Source of the DNA: a virus
Reading direction: 5' to 3' (one strand)
Length of the DNA stretch: 64,000 nt
IMG/VR virus record: IMGVR_UViG_3300027847_002834
Coordinates: 124,001 to 188,000 of that record
The notes below the pieces were generated by a model. The model made no database searches, was not told where the DNA came from, and saw nothing but the letters and a program-made list of their open reading frames with translations. Each line of letters opens with the position of its first letter. Position 1 is the first letter of the stretch. Shown in pieces: positions 41,740 through 51,117 of the stretch. Both the position numbers and the translations under genes were made by a program.

Positions 41740-43164
41740 ATGGCGGCATCGTCTTACGTTATAGCTGGAGTTGATACATTCGTGCAACTATTCAGTAAAT
41801 TCTTAGACGCATCTAATGATGAGTTTTTGAGTAATCCCCTATTCGCATCATTTCTAGCTGATACGGTTAACAAGTATCTGTTTAGTTATGGTACAGGGAT
41901 AAATTATAAAACCAAAAAACTATCTAAGAAACACGATCAACGCTTTCTCAAAGTTGTAAATAAAGTCAGATCATCTGAATTTATGAAGGACACAAAATTA
42001 TTTTGGGACTCAGGTGGATTCCAAGTAGCTCAAGGTGGAGTTAGAACAGAAGATATGCCTACATTCATGGACAATTATTGTAACATGATCTGTGAGCACA
42101 ATGATAAATTTGAACAAGCATTCATTTTAGATCTTCCACCGGGACCAGGATCAACAGAAATATTTGATAGCTACAAACAAATTGAAGATATCAATCGAAT
42201 ATCCTATAATAAATTTAGAACGGATATACCTGATGATATTAGGAAGAAGATTATTTACATTCATCATTTCAGAACACCTTCTCTATATAAAACATGGAAT
42301 AAGTTTCTATTTGACGAGAACTTAGGGGAAGGCTATGAGTATTTTGGCACAGGGGGAATTGTAGCCAATTTAGCATCGGATGTGTTGATTCCTATAATCA
42401 TATACACCATACCACTAAGTACGGTCTTGAGCTATGTTAAACAGAGAGGAATTAAAAAATTCAAGTTTCATGTATTGGGTGGGGCAAACTATGTTGATAT
42501 CTTTTACCATCAATTATTCACTTATCATATAAAGCAGATTCATGACATAGAAGTAGAGATCACATATGACTCTTCTGCTATTTTCAAAGCTCTTGCTATA
42601 GGTAGATATATCAATGTGGTCAATGCAGATAAAAAACTTGTTAAGATGGATATACGGTCTGCAAACTTGCCTATGAGATTGACATTTGGAGACGGAACAG
42701 TTGAAGATACAGTATTTAAGTTGGTGAATAAGATAGCAGTTAAATATGGATTCAAGCCTCTGGATAAAATAAATAATCCTATTTATAATTTAGAGACTGG
42801 TACTTTAGGTAAAGAGAATCATATGTATTTGATGTGTTATGTATTAAATATATTTAAGACCATAGAAGAAGTATCTAAACAATTTGTAGAACGCATATAT
42901 CCGATATATGCAGCATCAAATAAAACAGAATTAGTTCCCGATTCATCTATAACTGAATTTGATACAATATGTCAAGAATTCACTCAAAAGATCAATCAAG
43001 GAAAGAGAACCAAGAAGCAATTCAACAAGACATCATCAATTTTTAAATCATTACAGATACTAGAAAAATTAGATTTAGATATTAATGAACACTATGTTAA
43101 AAAGTATTTAAGTGGTGATGACGTATCCACATGGGGTGGTGGCGGCTCTATACTTTGGGAATGA
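41740..43164 (+). CDS. dpdA: DpdA-like DNA 7-deazaguanine transglycosylase (TGT superfamily)
   Basis: The 474-residue protein has features of tRNA-guanine transglycosylase relatives: FWDSGGFQVAQGG at about 88-100 (the DSGGFQ base-binding motif), FILDLPPGPGST with a putative catalytic Asp region, YFGTGGIVANL in place of the TGT 'GGLAVG', FHVLGGANYVDIFYHQL, and YDSSAIFKALAIGR. Phage and genomic-island DpdA proteins exchange guanine in DNA for preQ0 or a derivative. With queE and queC-like genes in the same transcription direction this is the likely writer of the DNA modification. The zinc-site Cys cluster of classical TGT is not visible. Confidence 0.8.
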   Translation: MAASSYVIAGVDTFVQLFSKFLDASNDEFLSNPLFASFLADTVNKYLFSYGTGINYKTKKLSKKHDQRFLKVVNKVRSSEFMKDTKLFWDSGGFQVAQGGVRTEDMPTFMDNYCNMICEHNDKFEQAFILDLPPGPGSTEIFDSYKQIEDINRISYNKFRTDIPDDIRKKIIYIHHFRTPSLYKTWNKFLFDENLGEGYEYFGTGGIVANLASDVLIPIIIYTIPLSTVLSYVKQRGIKKFKFHVLGGANYVDIFYHQLFTYHIKQIHDIEVEITYDSSAIFKALAIGRYINVVNADKKLVKMDIRSANLPMRLTFGDGTVEDTVFKLVNKIAVKYGFKPLDKINNPIYNLETGTLGKENHMYLMCYVLNIFKTIEEVSKQFVERIYPIYAASNKTELVPDSSITEFDTICQEFTQKINQGKRTKKQFNKTSSIFKSLQILEKLDLDINEHYVKKYLSGDDVSTWGGGGSILWE

Positions 43165-43231
43165 TAAATGCTTCTTTTGCAATCCCTTATGTATGTTTTA
43201 GAATAAATTATTAAAAAGGAGTTTATACACA

Positions 43232-43537
43232 TTGCCTGCACAATCAAGATTAGGAGATATGGGAGTTGGGATTTGTTGCTGTCATTCAGACCCCACATGT
43301 ATAGGTATGGTCGGTATTCTTATAACCGGATCACCAAATCATAACACCAATTCTCTTGCAACCGCAAGAAAATATGATATTATGTTAGGATTTTGTGGTC
43401 ATATAGGACAGATGATAACAAGTTCAAATACAGCAGAAGTTAACAACAAAGGAATGGTAAGAATAGGGGATCAATTTACTGGATGCTTTAGGGGTGTTGT
43501 AGTAAGTGGATCACCAAATACAACAACAGGAAATTAA
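43232..43537 (+). CDS. PAAR-domain spike tip protein
   Basis: A TTG at 43232, nine to ten bases after an AAGGAG ribosome-binding site, starts a 101-residue protein with no in-frame ATG near the N-terminus. The sequence PAQSRLGDMGVGICCCHSDP, then GILITGSPNHNTNSLATARK and a repeated SGSPNTTTGN end, follows the PAAR pattern of proteins that sharpen the tip of phage tail spikes (gp5.4-like) and T6SS spikes; the Cys/His residues near the start would bind the tip metal. It belongs to the baseplate. Confidence 0.82.
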   Translation: MPAQSRLGDMGVGICCCHSDPTCIGMVGILITGSPNHNTNSLATARKYDIMLGFCGHIGQMITSSNTAEVNNKGMVRIGDQFTGCFRGVVVSGSPNTTTGN

Positions 43538-43540
43538 TTT

Positions 43541-44131
43541 ATGGTAACATTAGAATCGTTTTTAGCAACATCAATTACAGATCAAGTATCAGTTGCAGAA
43601 AATCTCGTCAATATAAACGCTGAGATAACTGATTTAACTGGAACAAGAACAGAAGTATTAAATAGAATAATGACCCCATCGGAAGCAGTCGTTGATACAT
43701 TTATAACTGCTAAGTTTACTGAGTTACAGACGGTAGGGGGTTATGATGAATTTAGAATTACTAAAGGTTCTGAATACAATGTAATTCCTGCAATACCGGT
43801 AAGTTTATCAACACCTGGAGCATACCCAACAAGTAATCTTAGTGATTGGATGGTTGAAGCAAAACATACAGTAGACGACGAATGGACAAATCTTTATGAT
43901 TACACTAACGCGGTTACAGATGTTATAACATCTGTTATAAATGCAAATGAAGAGTTCGTATATGCATATGATTTATTAGCACAGAAGCCGATAAATTTAG
44001 ATGGCACATATGGTATAAATGAAAGAATAGCAAATTTTAATAGAGTTCTAACGATTTTCCAAGCGGATGAAGATAAGTTAGAAGATACTGAAGTTATTGT
44101 ACAAAGAGTATTAGACACCGAGGGAAGTTAA
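43541..44131 (+). CDS. Hypothetical protein (196 aa)
   Basis: A 196-residue acidic protein, helical at both ends, with a beta-like central part. It lies three bases after the PAAR gene and its stop overlaps the helicase start (TAATG). Neighbourhood suggests a baseplate or tail-tip function. No family motif is seen. Confidence 0.6.
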   Translation: MVTLESFLATSITDQVSVAENLVNINAEITDLTGTRTEVLNRIMTPSEAVVDTFITAKFTELQTVGGYDEFRITKGSEYNVIPAIPVSLSTPGAYPTSNLSDWMVEAKHTVDDEWTNLYDYTNAVTDVITSVINANEEFVYAYDLLAQKPINLDGTYGINERIANFNRVLTIFQADEDKLEDTEVIVQRVLDTEGS

Positions 44132-45597
44132 TGTTAACTGATCAAATTTTAAATATCATATGTATCGCATGTACATGTGAGAGTAAAAACTTTAACACTG
44201 AAATTGGTAGAAACTGCAGTGGGATATTAAAGTTTTATGATAATGATAGGGACGAAGAAATACCTCAAATTTCTTCTCTGAAATATCAATTTGCAAAAAC
44301 TGCTGCGAAATTGAAACAGGATGGGTTAACAGTTGATACTATATTAGATAGTATTAAAAGCACAAGAAAATTTGATTCATTATCTAGTTATATTTCTATA
44401 CTTGAACAAAGAGATACAACTAATTTAGAAGCACAAAAGATTTGTGAAGCAATCAAGAAAAAGAAAATGTTTTTATCTTCTATGCATAATTTTGGGGATT
44501 TAAGAAATTTTGTGGAAACATATGAAACTGATGGGTTTAATAGTACACATGACGCAATGGATAATTACGGCAAAGTCATAACTGATATGTATTCTACATA
44601 TAGTACAGAGAAGAGGAATGAAAATGTATCATCCCTTAGATCATTAGATTTTAGATCAGATGGATATGAAAATGTATTTGGCCAGATTAAAGAAAATTAC
44701 TCACAGAAAAATTCAGTCCCATCTGGCTTTGGTCAAATGGACAGATGTATGAACAATGGGTTTGAACCAGGAAGATTATATATCTTTGGGGGTATTCCTA
44801 ATGATGGAAAGTCAACACTATTGATGAACTTTTGTAAAAACGCAATGTCAACCAGACGAAGAACTTCAGATGAAATTGATATCTATGTGTATATTACGTT
44901 AGAAAACTTTATAGATGAAAGTTTCCTTAGATTGTATAGTTCACTTAGAGGAACTCCCATCAAAAAGATATTAGCGAATTATGATGATGAAAAATCAAAT
45001 TGTGTATCTATATTCAAAGATATACAAGAAACAAACAATACCTGCTTGGATATGGCATATTTTCCACCAGCTAGTATTGCTGTTCCTGATATAACAATGT
45101 ATCTAAAAGAAGTAGAAGAACGATATGAAGGAAAAGCAAAGATTCGTTGTCTGTATATTGATTATCTTGATTTATTGAGATCAGGAAAAACATTTGATAT
45201 GCACCGTTTGGAATTAGGACAAGTTACTATTGATTTAAAAGTATTAGCATCAGCTATGCAAATACCAGTTGTTACATTGACTCAGTTGAATAGAGCTGCT
45301 TATAACAAGAAAGAAGGTCTTGGACTTGATATGGTAGGAGAATCAATTAAGAAGGTTGAACACGCTGACTTTTTTGGACTTATTCGACATGAAGAAGATC
45401 CTAAAGATGTATATCAACAAAATGCAACTGGGAATGGAACAATGAATATTCATATTGGTAAAAACAGAAGTGGTCCTAAAAATAAAACAATTTCATTGAG
45501 AACTGATTTTTCTACTTATTCGATCATAGATATGGACCGAAAAGATACTATGGAATTTGAAGATGTTGATGTAGATGCAAGCGATAACATTTTGTAA
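44131..45597 (+). CDS. Replicative DNA helicase, DnaB/gp41-like
   Basis: The 488-residue protein has a helical N-terminal domain (about 1-190) and a RecA-fold motor: SGFGQMDRCMNNGFEPGRLY then IFGGIPNDGKSTLLMNF with Walker A at about 221-229, a LENFIDESFLRLYSSL helix, RCLYIDYLDLLRSG (Walker B), VVTLTQLNRAAY and a C-terminal GKNRSGPKNKTISLR arginine-finger region. It is a ring helicase that unwinds DNA at the fork with the primase encoded at 24743. It lies unusually among tail and head genes. Confidence 0.9.
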   Translation: MLTDQILNIICIACTCESKNFNTEIGRNCSGILKFYDNDRDEEIPQISSLKYQFAKTAAKLKQDGLTVDTILDSIKSTRKFDSLSSYISILEQRDTTNLEAQKICEAIKKKKMFLSSMHNFGDLRNFVETYETDGFNSTHDAMDNYGKVITDMYSTYSTEKRNENVSSLRSLDFRSDGYENVFGQIKENYSQKNSVPSGFGQMDRCMNNGFEPGRLYIFGGIPNDGKSTLLMNFCKNAMSTRRRTSDEIDIYVYITLENFIDESFLRLYSSLRGTPIKKILANYDDEKSNCVSIFKDIQETNNTCLDMAYFPPASIAVPDITMYLKEVEERYEGKAKIRCLYIDYLDLLRSGKTFDMHRLELGQVTIDLKVLASAMQIPVVTLTQLNRAAYNKKEGLGLDMVGESIKKVEHADFFGLIRHEEDPKDVYQQNATGNGTMNIHIGKNRSGPKNKTISLRTDFSTYSIIDMDRKDTMEFEDVDVDASDNIL

Positions 45598-45664
45598 AAT
45601 CTTGTGAATAAAGGGTAAAATATAAACCCCCTATATAATATTATTAGGAGTAATAAAGACAACT

Positions 45665-47158
45665 ATGAGTAAAAATAAAAACGCAAAAATAAAGAATCCT
45701 TACCTGCAAATGGTGAAGGAAAGTTTGGTACAGATAGATAAGACCACGGTTCACAAAGGCCCAGTCGAAAATCTTATATCATTTACAGGAAAAGGCGAAC
45801 TTGAAACAAGCAAGCCGGTAAAGGATGTTGTTAGTATTTTAGAAAGAATGTATGCTTTAGAAGAAATGGATGAGCCAACCGTCGCTGCAGGGCAAGGTCC
45901 TGGTGATGCGGATCCAGAGAACTCGGAAGCTGAAGAACAAGACCTAGCTGATATTGCTAATGTAGGAATAGGTAATAAGCCAAATGGTTCGCAACCAGAA
46001 GGATTCAATGCAAATGCAGTGGATTCTGATGATTCCACTTCTGATAGTAGAGAAGCATCAGAAAAGTTCAAAGAAGAAGCAATTGAACTATTCGAAATGG
46101 ATGCTCTTCCGGATGTAGAAACTGGGGACAATATAGCCCAAGGAAATGCACCTGGGGATACTTTAGGAGATGAACAAGACGAACTTGATTATGATGAGGA
46201 TGAGGATGATGATACTTCAATGAAAAATGAAGGAGCAGATCCTGTTCTTCCTACCGCAGATGATAGTGATGATGACGATGACGATGATGATAAAGATGAT
46301 GATAAAGATGATGATGATGATGATGATGATGTTGATCTTGAATCTCTAGAAGAAGAAGGATTCGACTTTGAACCAACTCTTGAAGAAATGGAACTTTTTG
46401 AGACGGATGATGATAAAGATGATGACGATGATGATGACGACGATGACGATGATGATGACGATGATAATGATGATGATGATGATGATGATAAAGATGATAA
46501 TGATGATGATGATATTCTTGAATCTCTCGAAGGAGAAGATAAAGATGACGATGATGACGATGAAGATAAAGAAGAAGATAAAGAAGATGACGGTGATGAT
46601 CAGGTAGATCTAAAGGTACCTGCCATTGACACTGACACTGATGATGATGATGATGATGTGAATGAAATGGATTATGAGATGGATTATGAGATGGGTGATG
46701 CAGATGATGATGATGAAGCAAACCTAGATTCAGAACCATCTAAATTAGAAGATGAAACTGGAATGGAAGAAGAACCTGTAGGTACTACAGAATTAGACCT
46801 TCCAACTGGTGAAGATGAAGATGATGATGATGAAATTCCAGGCGATGACGATGATGACGATGATGAACCAACTCTCGGAGAAGATATCTATGAAGATGTT
46901 TTAGGTGAGATGGATGAAGATAACGCTGCTGATATTGAAGGTCCTGATGGTAAGGAATTACCAGATGAAGAAATTAATGAAGACGAAGCAGGGCCAGCGT
47001 CTCTAGAAAACGTTATCATTGCAAGAAAAGAAATTGAAGAAAGTATTGTTGATCGTTTAATTAGAGAAATGGAAAGTTTCTCTGATGATGCAGAAAGATT
47101 ATCTGAATCTACTGATGATCTTGATGATCTCGAATTCGGTGACATGTTCAACGACTAA
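45665..47158 (+). CDS. Asp-rich acidic protein with poly-Asp tracts
   Basis: A 497-residue protein with a normal N-terminus (about 70 residues, including KNPYLQMVKESLVQIDKTTV) and C-terminus (about 60 residues, IARKEIEESIVDRLIREMES). Between them is a very acidic low-complexity body built from GAT/GAC repeats, with Asp runs at about 46256-46335, 46407-46515 and 46643-46662. Basic residues occur almost only as isolated Lys in DDDKDD units. Position before the portal gene suggests a prohead core or head-filling protein, or a DNA mimic. The repeat tract should be unstable and length-variable. Confidence 0.7.
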   Translation: MSKNKNAKIKNPYLQMVKESLVQIDKTTVHKGPVENLISFTGKGELETSKPVKDVVSILERMYALEEMDEPTVAAGQGPGDADPENSEAEEQDLADIANVGIGNKPNGSQPEGFNANAVDSDDSTSDSREASEKFKEEAIELFEMDALPDVETGDNIAQGNAPGDTLGDEQDELDYDEDEDDDTSMKNEGADPVLPTADDSDDDDDDDDKDDDKDDDDDDDDVDLESLEEEGFDFEPTLEEMELFETDDDKDDDDDDDDDDDDDDDDNDDDDDDDKDDNDDDDILESLEGEDKDDDDDDEDKEEDKEDDGDDQVDLKVPAIDTDTDDDDDDVNEMDYEMDYEMGDADDDDEANLDSEPSKLEDETGMEEEPVGTTELDLPTGEDEDDDDEIPGDDDDDDDEPTLGEDIYEDVLGEMDEDNAADIEGPDGKELPDEEINEDEAGPASLENVIIARKEIEESIVDRLIREMESFSDDAERLSESTDDLDDLEFGDMFND

Positions 47159-47172
47159 GGGATATTAAATAA

Positions 47173-47213
47173 AAAAATAAGAAAGAGTTTAATAGATTCT
47201 TTCTTATTTTTTA
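47173..47213 (+). terminator. Rho-independent terminator
   Basis: A perfect 14-bp stem, AAAAATAAGAAAGA (47173-47186) with TCTTTCTTATTTTT (47198-47211), ends in a T-run. It separates the Asp-rich gene from the portal operon. Confidence 0.8.
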
Positions 47214-47296
47214 AGGAAGTTAAATCCATAATACTTGGAATTTAAGAACAAAAAAATAAATGGAACTACAATTGAATCTATATACTGGAGTAGGAA

Positions 47297-47635
47297 ATGT
47301 CAGAACGGAAATTGATTTTATATCAAGTAAATTCTAGTAAACCCATTGTCATAACTGATAATGAACAGGTTAAAACTAAAATTGAAGACATATTAGTCAT
47401 CATAAGAAATGCCTTAAAATCCCCGACAAATAGTTTATTTGAATTAATAAATCAAAAAGATTATTTAGGATTTAAGACTCAAGAAATAGCAGGATTCATG
47501 TTATCATCTGACAGTATGTTATCTGTTGATCTTCAAATGGATGACACTTCTAAAATCGAAGTTACACCTATACAAGAAGAATCCGCAAAGCAGGATGACT
47601 ATCAAACTGAATTGGTAATTGAAGATGTTGACTGA
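47297..47635 (+). CDS. Hypothetical protein (112 aa)
   Basis: A 112-residue protein with a GGAG-type ribosome-binding site, mixed beta then helical, acidic at the end (EVTPIQEESAKQDDYQ). Overlaps the following gene by about 10 bases. Likely part of the head operon; function not recognised. Confidence 0.6.
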   Translation: MSERKLILYQVNSSKPIVITDNEQVKTKIEDILVIIRNALKSPTNSLFELINQKDYLGFKTQEIAGFMLSSDSMLSVDLQMDDTSKIEVTPIQEESAKQDDYQTELVIEDVD

Positions 47636-48065
47636 ACTTCTTATTCTTGTATGTCTCATATTGATATACTACCAAGTAGCAACCTTTCTTAGTAGAAAGG
47701 ATAGACGTGATTTGATTATTAATAATAAATCATATTATGATATTATTGATAAAATATTAGATACTGCATATGAAAGTATATATAAGGATCAAATAGTTCC
47801 ATATTCTACATCTGGAATGACGCCCAATGATGACCAGTTGGAAACAACTAAACGTAACTGTGTAAAATTATTTATTCAATTATGTGGACCTTCAATACAT
47901 GAAGATTTAATAAATTTCTATGGATCAGAAACAAGTATAGTCGAAACTATACTTTTGAAGATGCAAGAAAAAATGGATAGTGACGAAATTCTGGACTTAG
48001 CTAGACGTATGAAAAACAATGAAGACAATCCCGAAACTCCAGCTCTTATAAAGGATACTGAATAA
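47625..48065 (+). CDS. Membrane-anchored hypothetical protein
   Basis: The frame opens at a TTG (47619), but the ATG at 47625 is preferred. The product of about 146 residues starts MLTELLILVCLILIYYQVAT, one membrane helix, followed by a basic RKDRRD step (positive-inside) and a soluble helical domain with two Cys. It is two bases upstream of the portal gene. A role in anchoring prohead assembly to the membrane, as in T4 heads, is possible but inferred. Confidence 0.55.
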   Translation: MLTELLILVCLILIYYQVATFLSRKDRRDLIINNKSYYDIIDKILDTAYESIYKDQIVPYSTSGMTPNDDQLETTKRNCVKLFIQLCGPSIHEDLINFYGSETSIVETILLKMQEKMDSDEILDLARRMKNNEDNPETPALIKDTE

Positions 48066-48067
48066 TA

Positions 48068-50158
48068 ATGGCCGATGCAAGCGTAACAAAACTATACAAT
48101 ATACTAAAGAATAGGATTGTTGGAACTAGGACTTCGGATGTCGATACCCAAATAGATACAGCTTTACAGTCTATCAAAAAGGTAAGTCAACAACAATCTA
48201 CTAATTCGTACATGGATGTGTTTAAGGATTTAGTACATAAGGTAGGTGGTCCTGAGACAGATGATTTTCTAAAAGATATGGATCAATCTACTGGTATTGA
48301 CACTTATCAGCAAGGTGAAAGAATTTCACGTTATCACGAATATGAAGCAATTGTTTCTAATATATCCTATTGTAAAAGAGCGTTAAAGGTTTTAGTTGAT
48401 AATATTTTATCTCCTGATGATATTACAAAAAGATCTTTACAAATAATAGTCGATGAAGAACTTTCAGACACTAATAAAGTAAGTGAAAATGATTCAATTG
48501 CAATTTCCAGATTACATGAAATTAGACGTGAAACTAAAATAGAGAAGCATTTAGAGTTTCTTACTTCTGTAACTATGAAAAAGGGAGACTTCTTTATAGA
48601 GCTTACCCATTCCCCTAAAGGTGAAAATGCGTTTTCTGTTGTTACTGAAGGTGTAGACAGCACAGATGATGCAGATTCTCTTGTTCAATTTGGGGTTGTA
48701 GATGTACCAGAATCAAAAAATGATGGAGATGTACCATTAAATTCTAGTAAAATCATTTTATATGAATATTCACCACCTGGAAGTTTGGGGGGAGCATTAG
48801 GTGGTCGTCCTCCAATTGTAACAGGAGCTGCGTCAGATGGAGCATTTAGATCAACTTCTAAAAAGGCCAGTACTACATCTAGATCGAAATCTCCTCAACA
48901 GGTGAACACTGAAGAACCAGAAGAAAAATTCAAGAAGAAGAAAAAGTTTACTGCTACACATGATGAAACTTTAGGCAACAATAAACTAGCAGAACTTAAA
49001 GATATATTTATTGCATTTCATGATCCCAAATATGTAATACGGTTAGAAACTGAAAGATTTAGAATATGTTTAGGGTATCTTGTTTTCCCTAAAGTTGATA
49101 TGTCCGGAATGCAAATCGGAACATATTCTGCTCAATCGTCAGATGTTGATACTATCTGTGCTAACATTGTAAAACAATTACAAGATAGAATGTCATCAGG
49201 ACGAGATGTACTGTCCTCTAATGGTGATCTCAGAGATGTTGTATCTGGTTACTTGAAAGTCATTAAAGATAATGAAGATTTAAAAGTTAGATATGTTCCC
49301 CCCCACATGATGTCCCATTGGAGGATGAATGCTGATAAATTTGATCCTTATGGTGAAAGTATATTTGACAGTGTTAAGTTTGATTGCAAGCTTCTCATGG
49401 CTTTAAAAACTGCTGTAACTATTAAGCGTCTAACTAGTGCAACAGATAAACGTGTTATTTCAGTAGAAACAGGTCTTCCTCGAAATGCCAAAAATTTAGT
49501 TGAAATGGTCAGAGAAGGATTGAGAAAGAGAAAGATATCTGTTGATAACTTTGGGAGTGTTGATACTATTCCATCTCATATTACAACATTTGAAGATATT
49601 TATATTCCTATGAGGGATGGAAAGAAATTTGTAGAATTTGAGAATATTCAATTTGGACCAGATCCCCAACAGGATATTGAGCCTTTAAAATTTATGAGAG
49701 ATAATATTGTAGGAAATCTACATGTTCCTGCGCCATTCTTAGGGATAGAGGAAAACACCTCTAATAGAGCATTATTGACAGTTGAAAATATAATGTTCGC
49801 ACGAACTATAATTTCTTACCAACGAGAGTTTTCAGAGTTACTTAAAGATCTATTTCAAAAAATCTATACATTAGTATATACGGATGTAGAAATGATTGAT
49901 GGTATCAAAATCACATTTCCCCCACCAAAGGCTAGTCCATATGAACACCAAATGGAATACTTAGAGCAGGCTCAGAGAATTATTGAATCTTTAGCTACAT
50001 TAGGTGTATCTAAAACATGGGCCAAAAAGAAGTATTTACCTGATTTCCCATGGGATGAAATTGATAAAGCAACTGCTTCAGATAGAACCAGAGAAGCAAT
50101 TAATGTAGAAAAATCTGAAGATGGAGGAATGGGTGGCGGGTTTGGTGGTGGCTATTAA
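48068..50158 (+). CDS. Portal protein, gp20-like
   Basis: The 696-residue protein follows the T4 gp20 plan: an N-terminal part with DSTGIDTYQQGERISRYHEY-like sequence (about residues 75-100, DMDQSTGIDTYQQGERISRY), YCKRALKVLVDNILSPDD, FLTSVTMKKGDFFIELTHSP, and a later segment NIVGNLHVPAPFLGIEENTS with the downstream LLTVENIMFARTIISYQREF helix. It forms the dodecameric DNA channel and the prohead initiation site. An insertion of low-complexity Gly/Ser/Lys residues occurs at about 240-300, and the tail is GGMGGGFGGGY. Confidence 0.9.
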   Translation: MADASVTKLYNILKNRIVGTRTSDVDTQIDTALQSIKKVSQQQSTNSYMDVFKDLVHKVGGPETDDFLKDMDQSTGIDTYQQGERISRYHEYEAIVSNISYCKRALKVLVDNILSPDDITKRSLQIIVDEELSDTNKVSENDSIAISRLHEIRRETKIEKHLEFLTSVTMKKGDFFIELTHSPKGENAFSVVTEGVDSTDDADSLVQFGVVDVPESKNDGDVPLNSSKIILYEYSPPGSLGGALGGRPPIVTGAASDGAFRSTSKKASTTSRSKSPQQVNTEEPEEKFKKKKKFTATHDETLGNNKLAELKDIFIAFHDPKYVIRLETERFRICLGYLVFPKVDMSGMQIGTYSAQSSDVDTICANIVKQLQDRMSSGRDVLSSNGDLRDVVSGYLKVIKDNEDLKVRYVPPHMMSHWRMNADKFDPYGESIFDSVKFDCKLLMALKTAVTIKRLTSATDKRVISVETGLPRNAKNLVEMVREGLRKRKISVDNFGSVDTIPSHITTFEDIYIPMRDGKKFVEFENIQFGPDPQQDIEPLKFMRDNIVGNLHVPAPFLGIEENTSNRALLTVENIMFARTIISYQREFSELLKDLFQKIYTLVYTDVEMIDGIKITFPPPKASPYEHQMEYLEQAQRIIESLATLGVSKTWAKKKYLPDFPWDEIDKATASDRTREAINVEKSEDGGMGGGFGGGY

Positions 50159-50164
50159 TCTTTA

Positions 50165-50190
50165 GAAAAAAAGACCCAAGGTCTCTTTTT
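50165..50190. terminator. Bidirectional terminator
   Basis: AGACC (50172-50176) pairs with GGTCT (50180-50184) over a three-base loop, with seven A before and TTTTT after. It serves the portal gene and the convergent minus-strand gene. Confidence 0.75.
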
Positions 50191-50437
50191 AATTTAACGA
50201 GTGGATGTTCAACTGGTTTAGAATCTTGTTATGGATTAGCCAATCAATTTGGCTGTTTGATAACCAGTATAGAATCCCCTGGTCAACGGTCGTTATTCGA
50301 TTTGGTATTTCTGTGATAATTATTGACCCGGCTGAATTGAACGTTAGGAATGAAACTCCATTTGATTTGCAAATGAATCCCAAATTAGTAACCTCCACAA
50401 ACTCATCGATACTTTCACCAATGATTTCAACCTTCAT
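50189..50437 (-). CDS. Small minus-strand accessory protein (82 aa)
   Basis: An AGGAG ribosome-binding site five bases before the ATG at 50437 supports this frame over a plus-strand frame on the same bases. The 82-residue protein starts MKVEIIGESIDEFVEVTNLG and looks like a compact beta-rich fold (FICKSNGVSFLTFNSAGSII). It is an isolated minus-strand gene inside the head operon, the same arrangement as other accessory cassettes in the window. Confidence 0.6.
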   Translation of the reverse strand: MKVEIIGESIDEFVEVTNLGFICKSNGVSFLTFNSAGSIIITEIPNRITTVDQGILYWLSNSQIDWLIHNKILNQLNIHSLN

Positions 50438-50482
50438 GGCAACTCCTGTTTTGGAAATTGAGGTTCAATTGCTATTTCTTAT

Positions 50483-50502
50483 AAATTAATATATATAGAC
50501 AA
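50483..50502 (+). promoter_or_regulatory. Recurrent promoter-like motif
   Basis: AAATTAATATATATAGACAA is identical to the site at 60083-60102. It lies about 49 bases before the ATG at 50551 and between divergent genes. Confidence 0.45.
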
Positions 50503-50550
50503 ATATTCTATATTAATAACTTGTTAAAGAACAAAATTTAAAGACAATAA

Positions 50551-51096
50551 ATGAAAAATTTCTTAACGCGATCTAATGAACTAAAAGAACATTACTATCT
50601 AGACTCTTTGCATGAGGCAGATGATGAAGCAGGAGAAGAAGTCGAAGAAGCTCCTCCTGAAGAAGAAGAAGTCCCGGAAGGAGAGCAAATGCAACCTGAG
50701 GTAGGGGCAGAAGGAGAAGCTATTCCTGGAGAAGAAGGAACGATGGATCCAGGAATGGGCGGAGATCCTGCTATGGGTGGTGGCGGTTTTGGTGAAATGT
50801 CAGGGGAAGAAATTAAAACGCCATCTGAATTGGGTAGAATCTATGAACTTAACAAGATATATGATCGTTTATATTTGATAAATAAGTTTCTAGAGAATAA
50901 TCCAGATCATAAATTAATAAAACTTAGAAAGATGGTGGGTGAATCATTCTCAATATTCAGACTAGTATTAAATAATTTACCTAGTTTTAAAGATAAAATT
51001 GATGAAGTAATTTTGGTATACTATCAATTTATATCAAGTGTAGTATTAATGTTAGAAAAATACATGAAAAAGAAATCAAGTAAACAAAAAGAATAG
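50551..51096 (+). CDS. Acidic prohead-core-like protein
   Basis: The 181-residue protein has a very acidic, Glu/Pro/Gly/Met-rich N-terminal half (EEAPPEEEEVPEGEQMQPEV then GGDPAMGGGGFGEMSG) and a helical C-terminal half ending in KKKSSKQKE. It lies between portal and prohead protease, where T4 has the small core proteins gp67 and gp68. The place and composition suggest a prohead core component. Homology is not visible. Confidence 0.55.
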   Translation: MKNFLTRSNELKEHYYLDSLHEADDEAGEEVEEAPPEEEEVPEGEQMQPEVGAEGEAIPGEEGTMDPGMGGDPAMGGGGFGEMSGEEIKTPSELGRIYELNKIYDRLYLINKFLENNPDHKLIKLRKMVGESFSIFRLVLNNLPSFKDKIDEVILVYYQFISSVVLMLEKYMKKKSSKQKE

Positions 51097-51117
51097 GAAA
51101 AACACAGGCATATCATT

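Noticed and set aside
46251-46739. Minus-strand His-rich frame opposite the Asp-rich gene
   Set aside because: GAT/GAC repeats read ATC/GTC or CAT in other frames, so long open frames arise automatically as shadows of the poly-Asp tract.
50205-50489. 94-codon plus-strand frame after the portal gene
   Set aside because: It is antiparallel to the 82-residue minus-strand gene, which has a clear AGGAG site; the plus frame has none.
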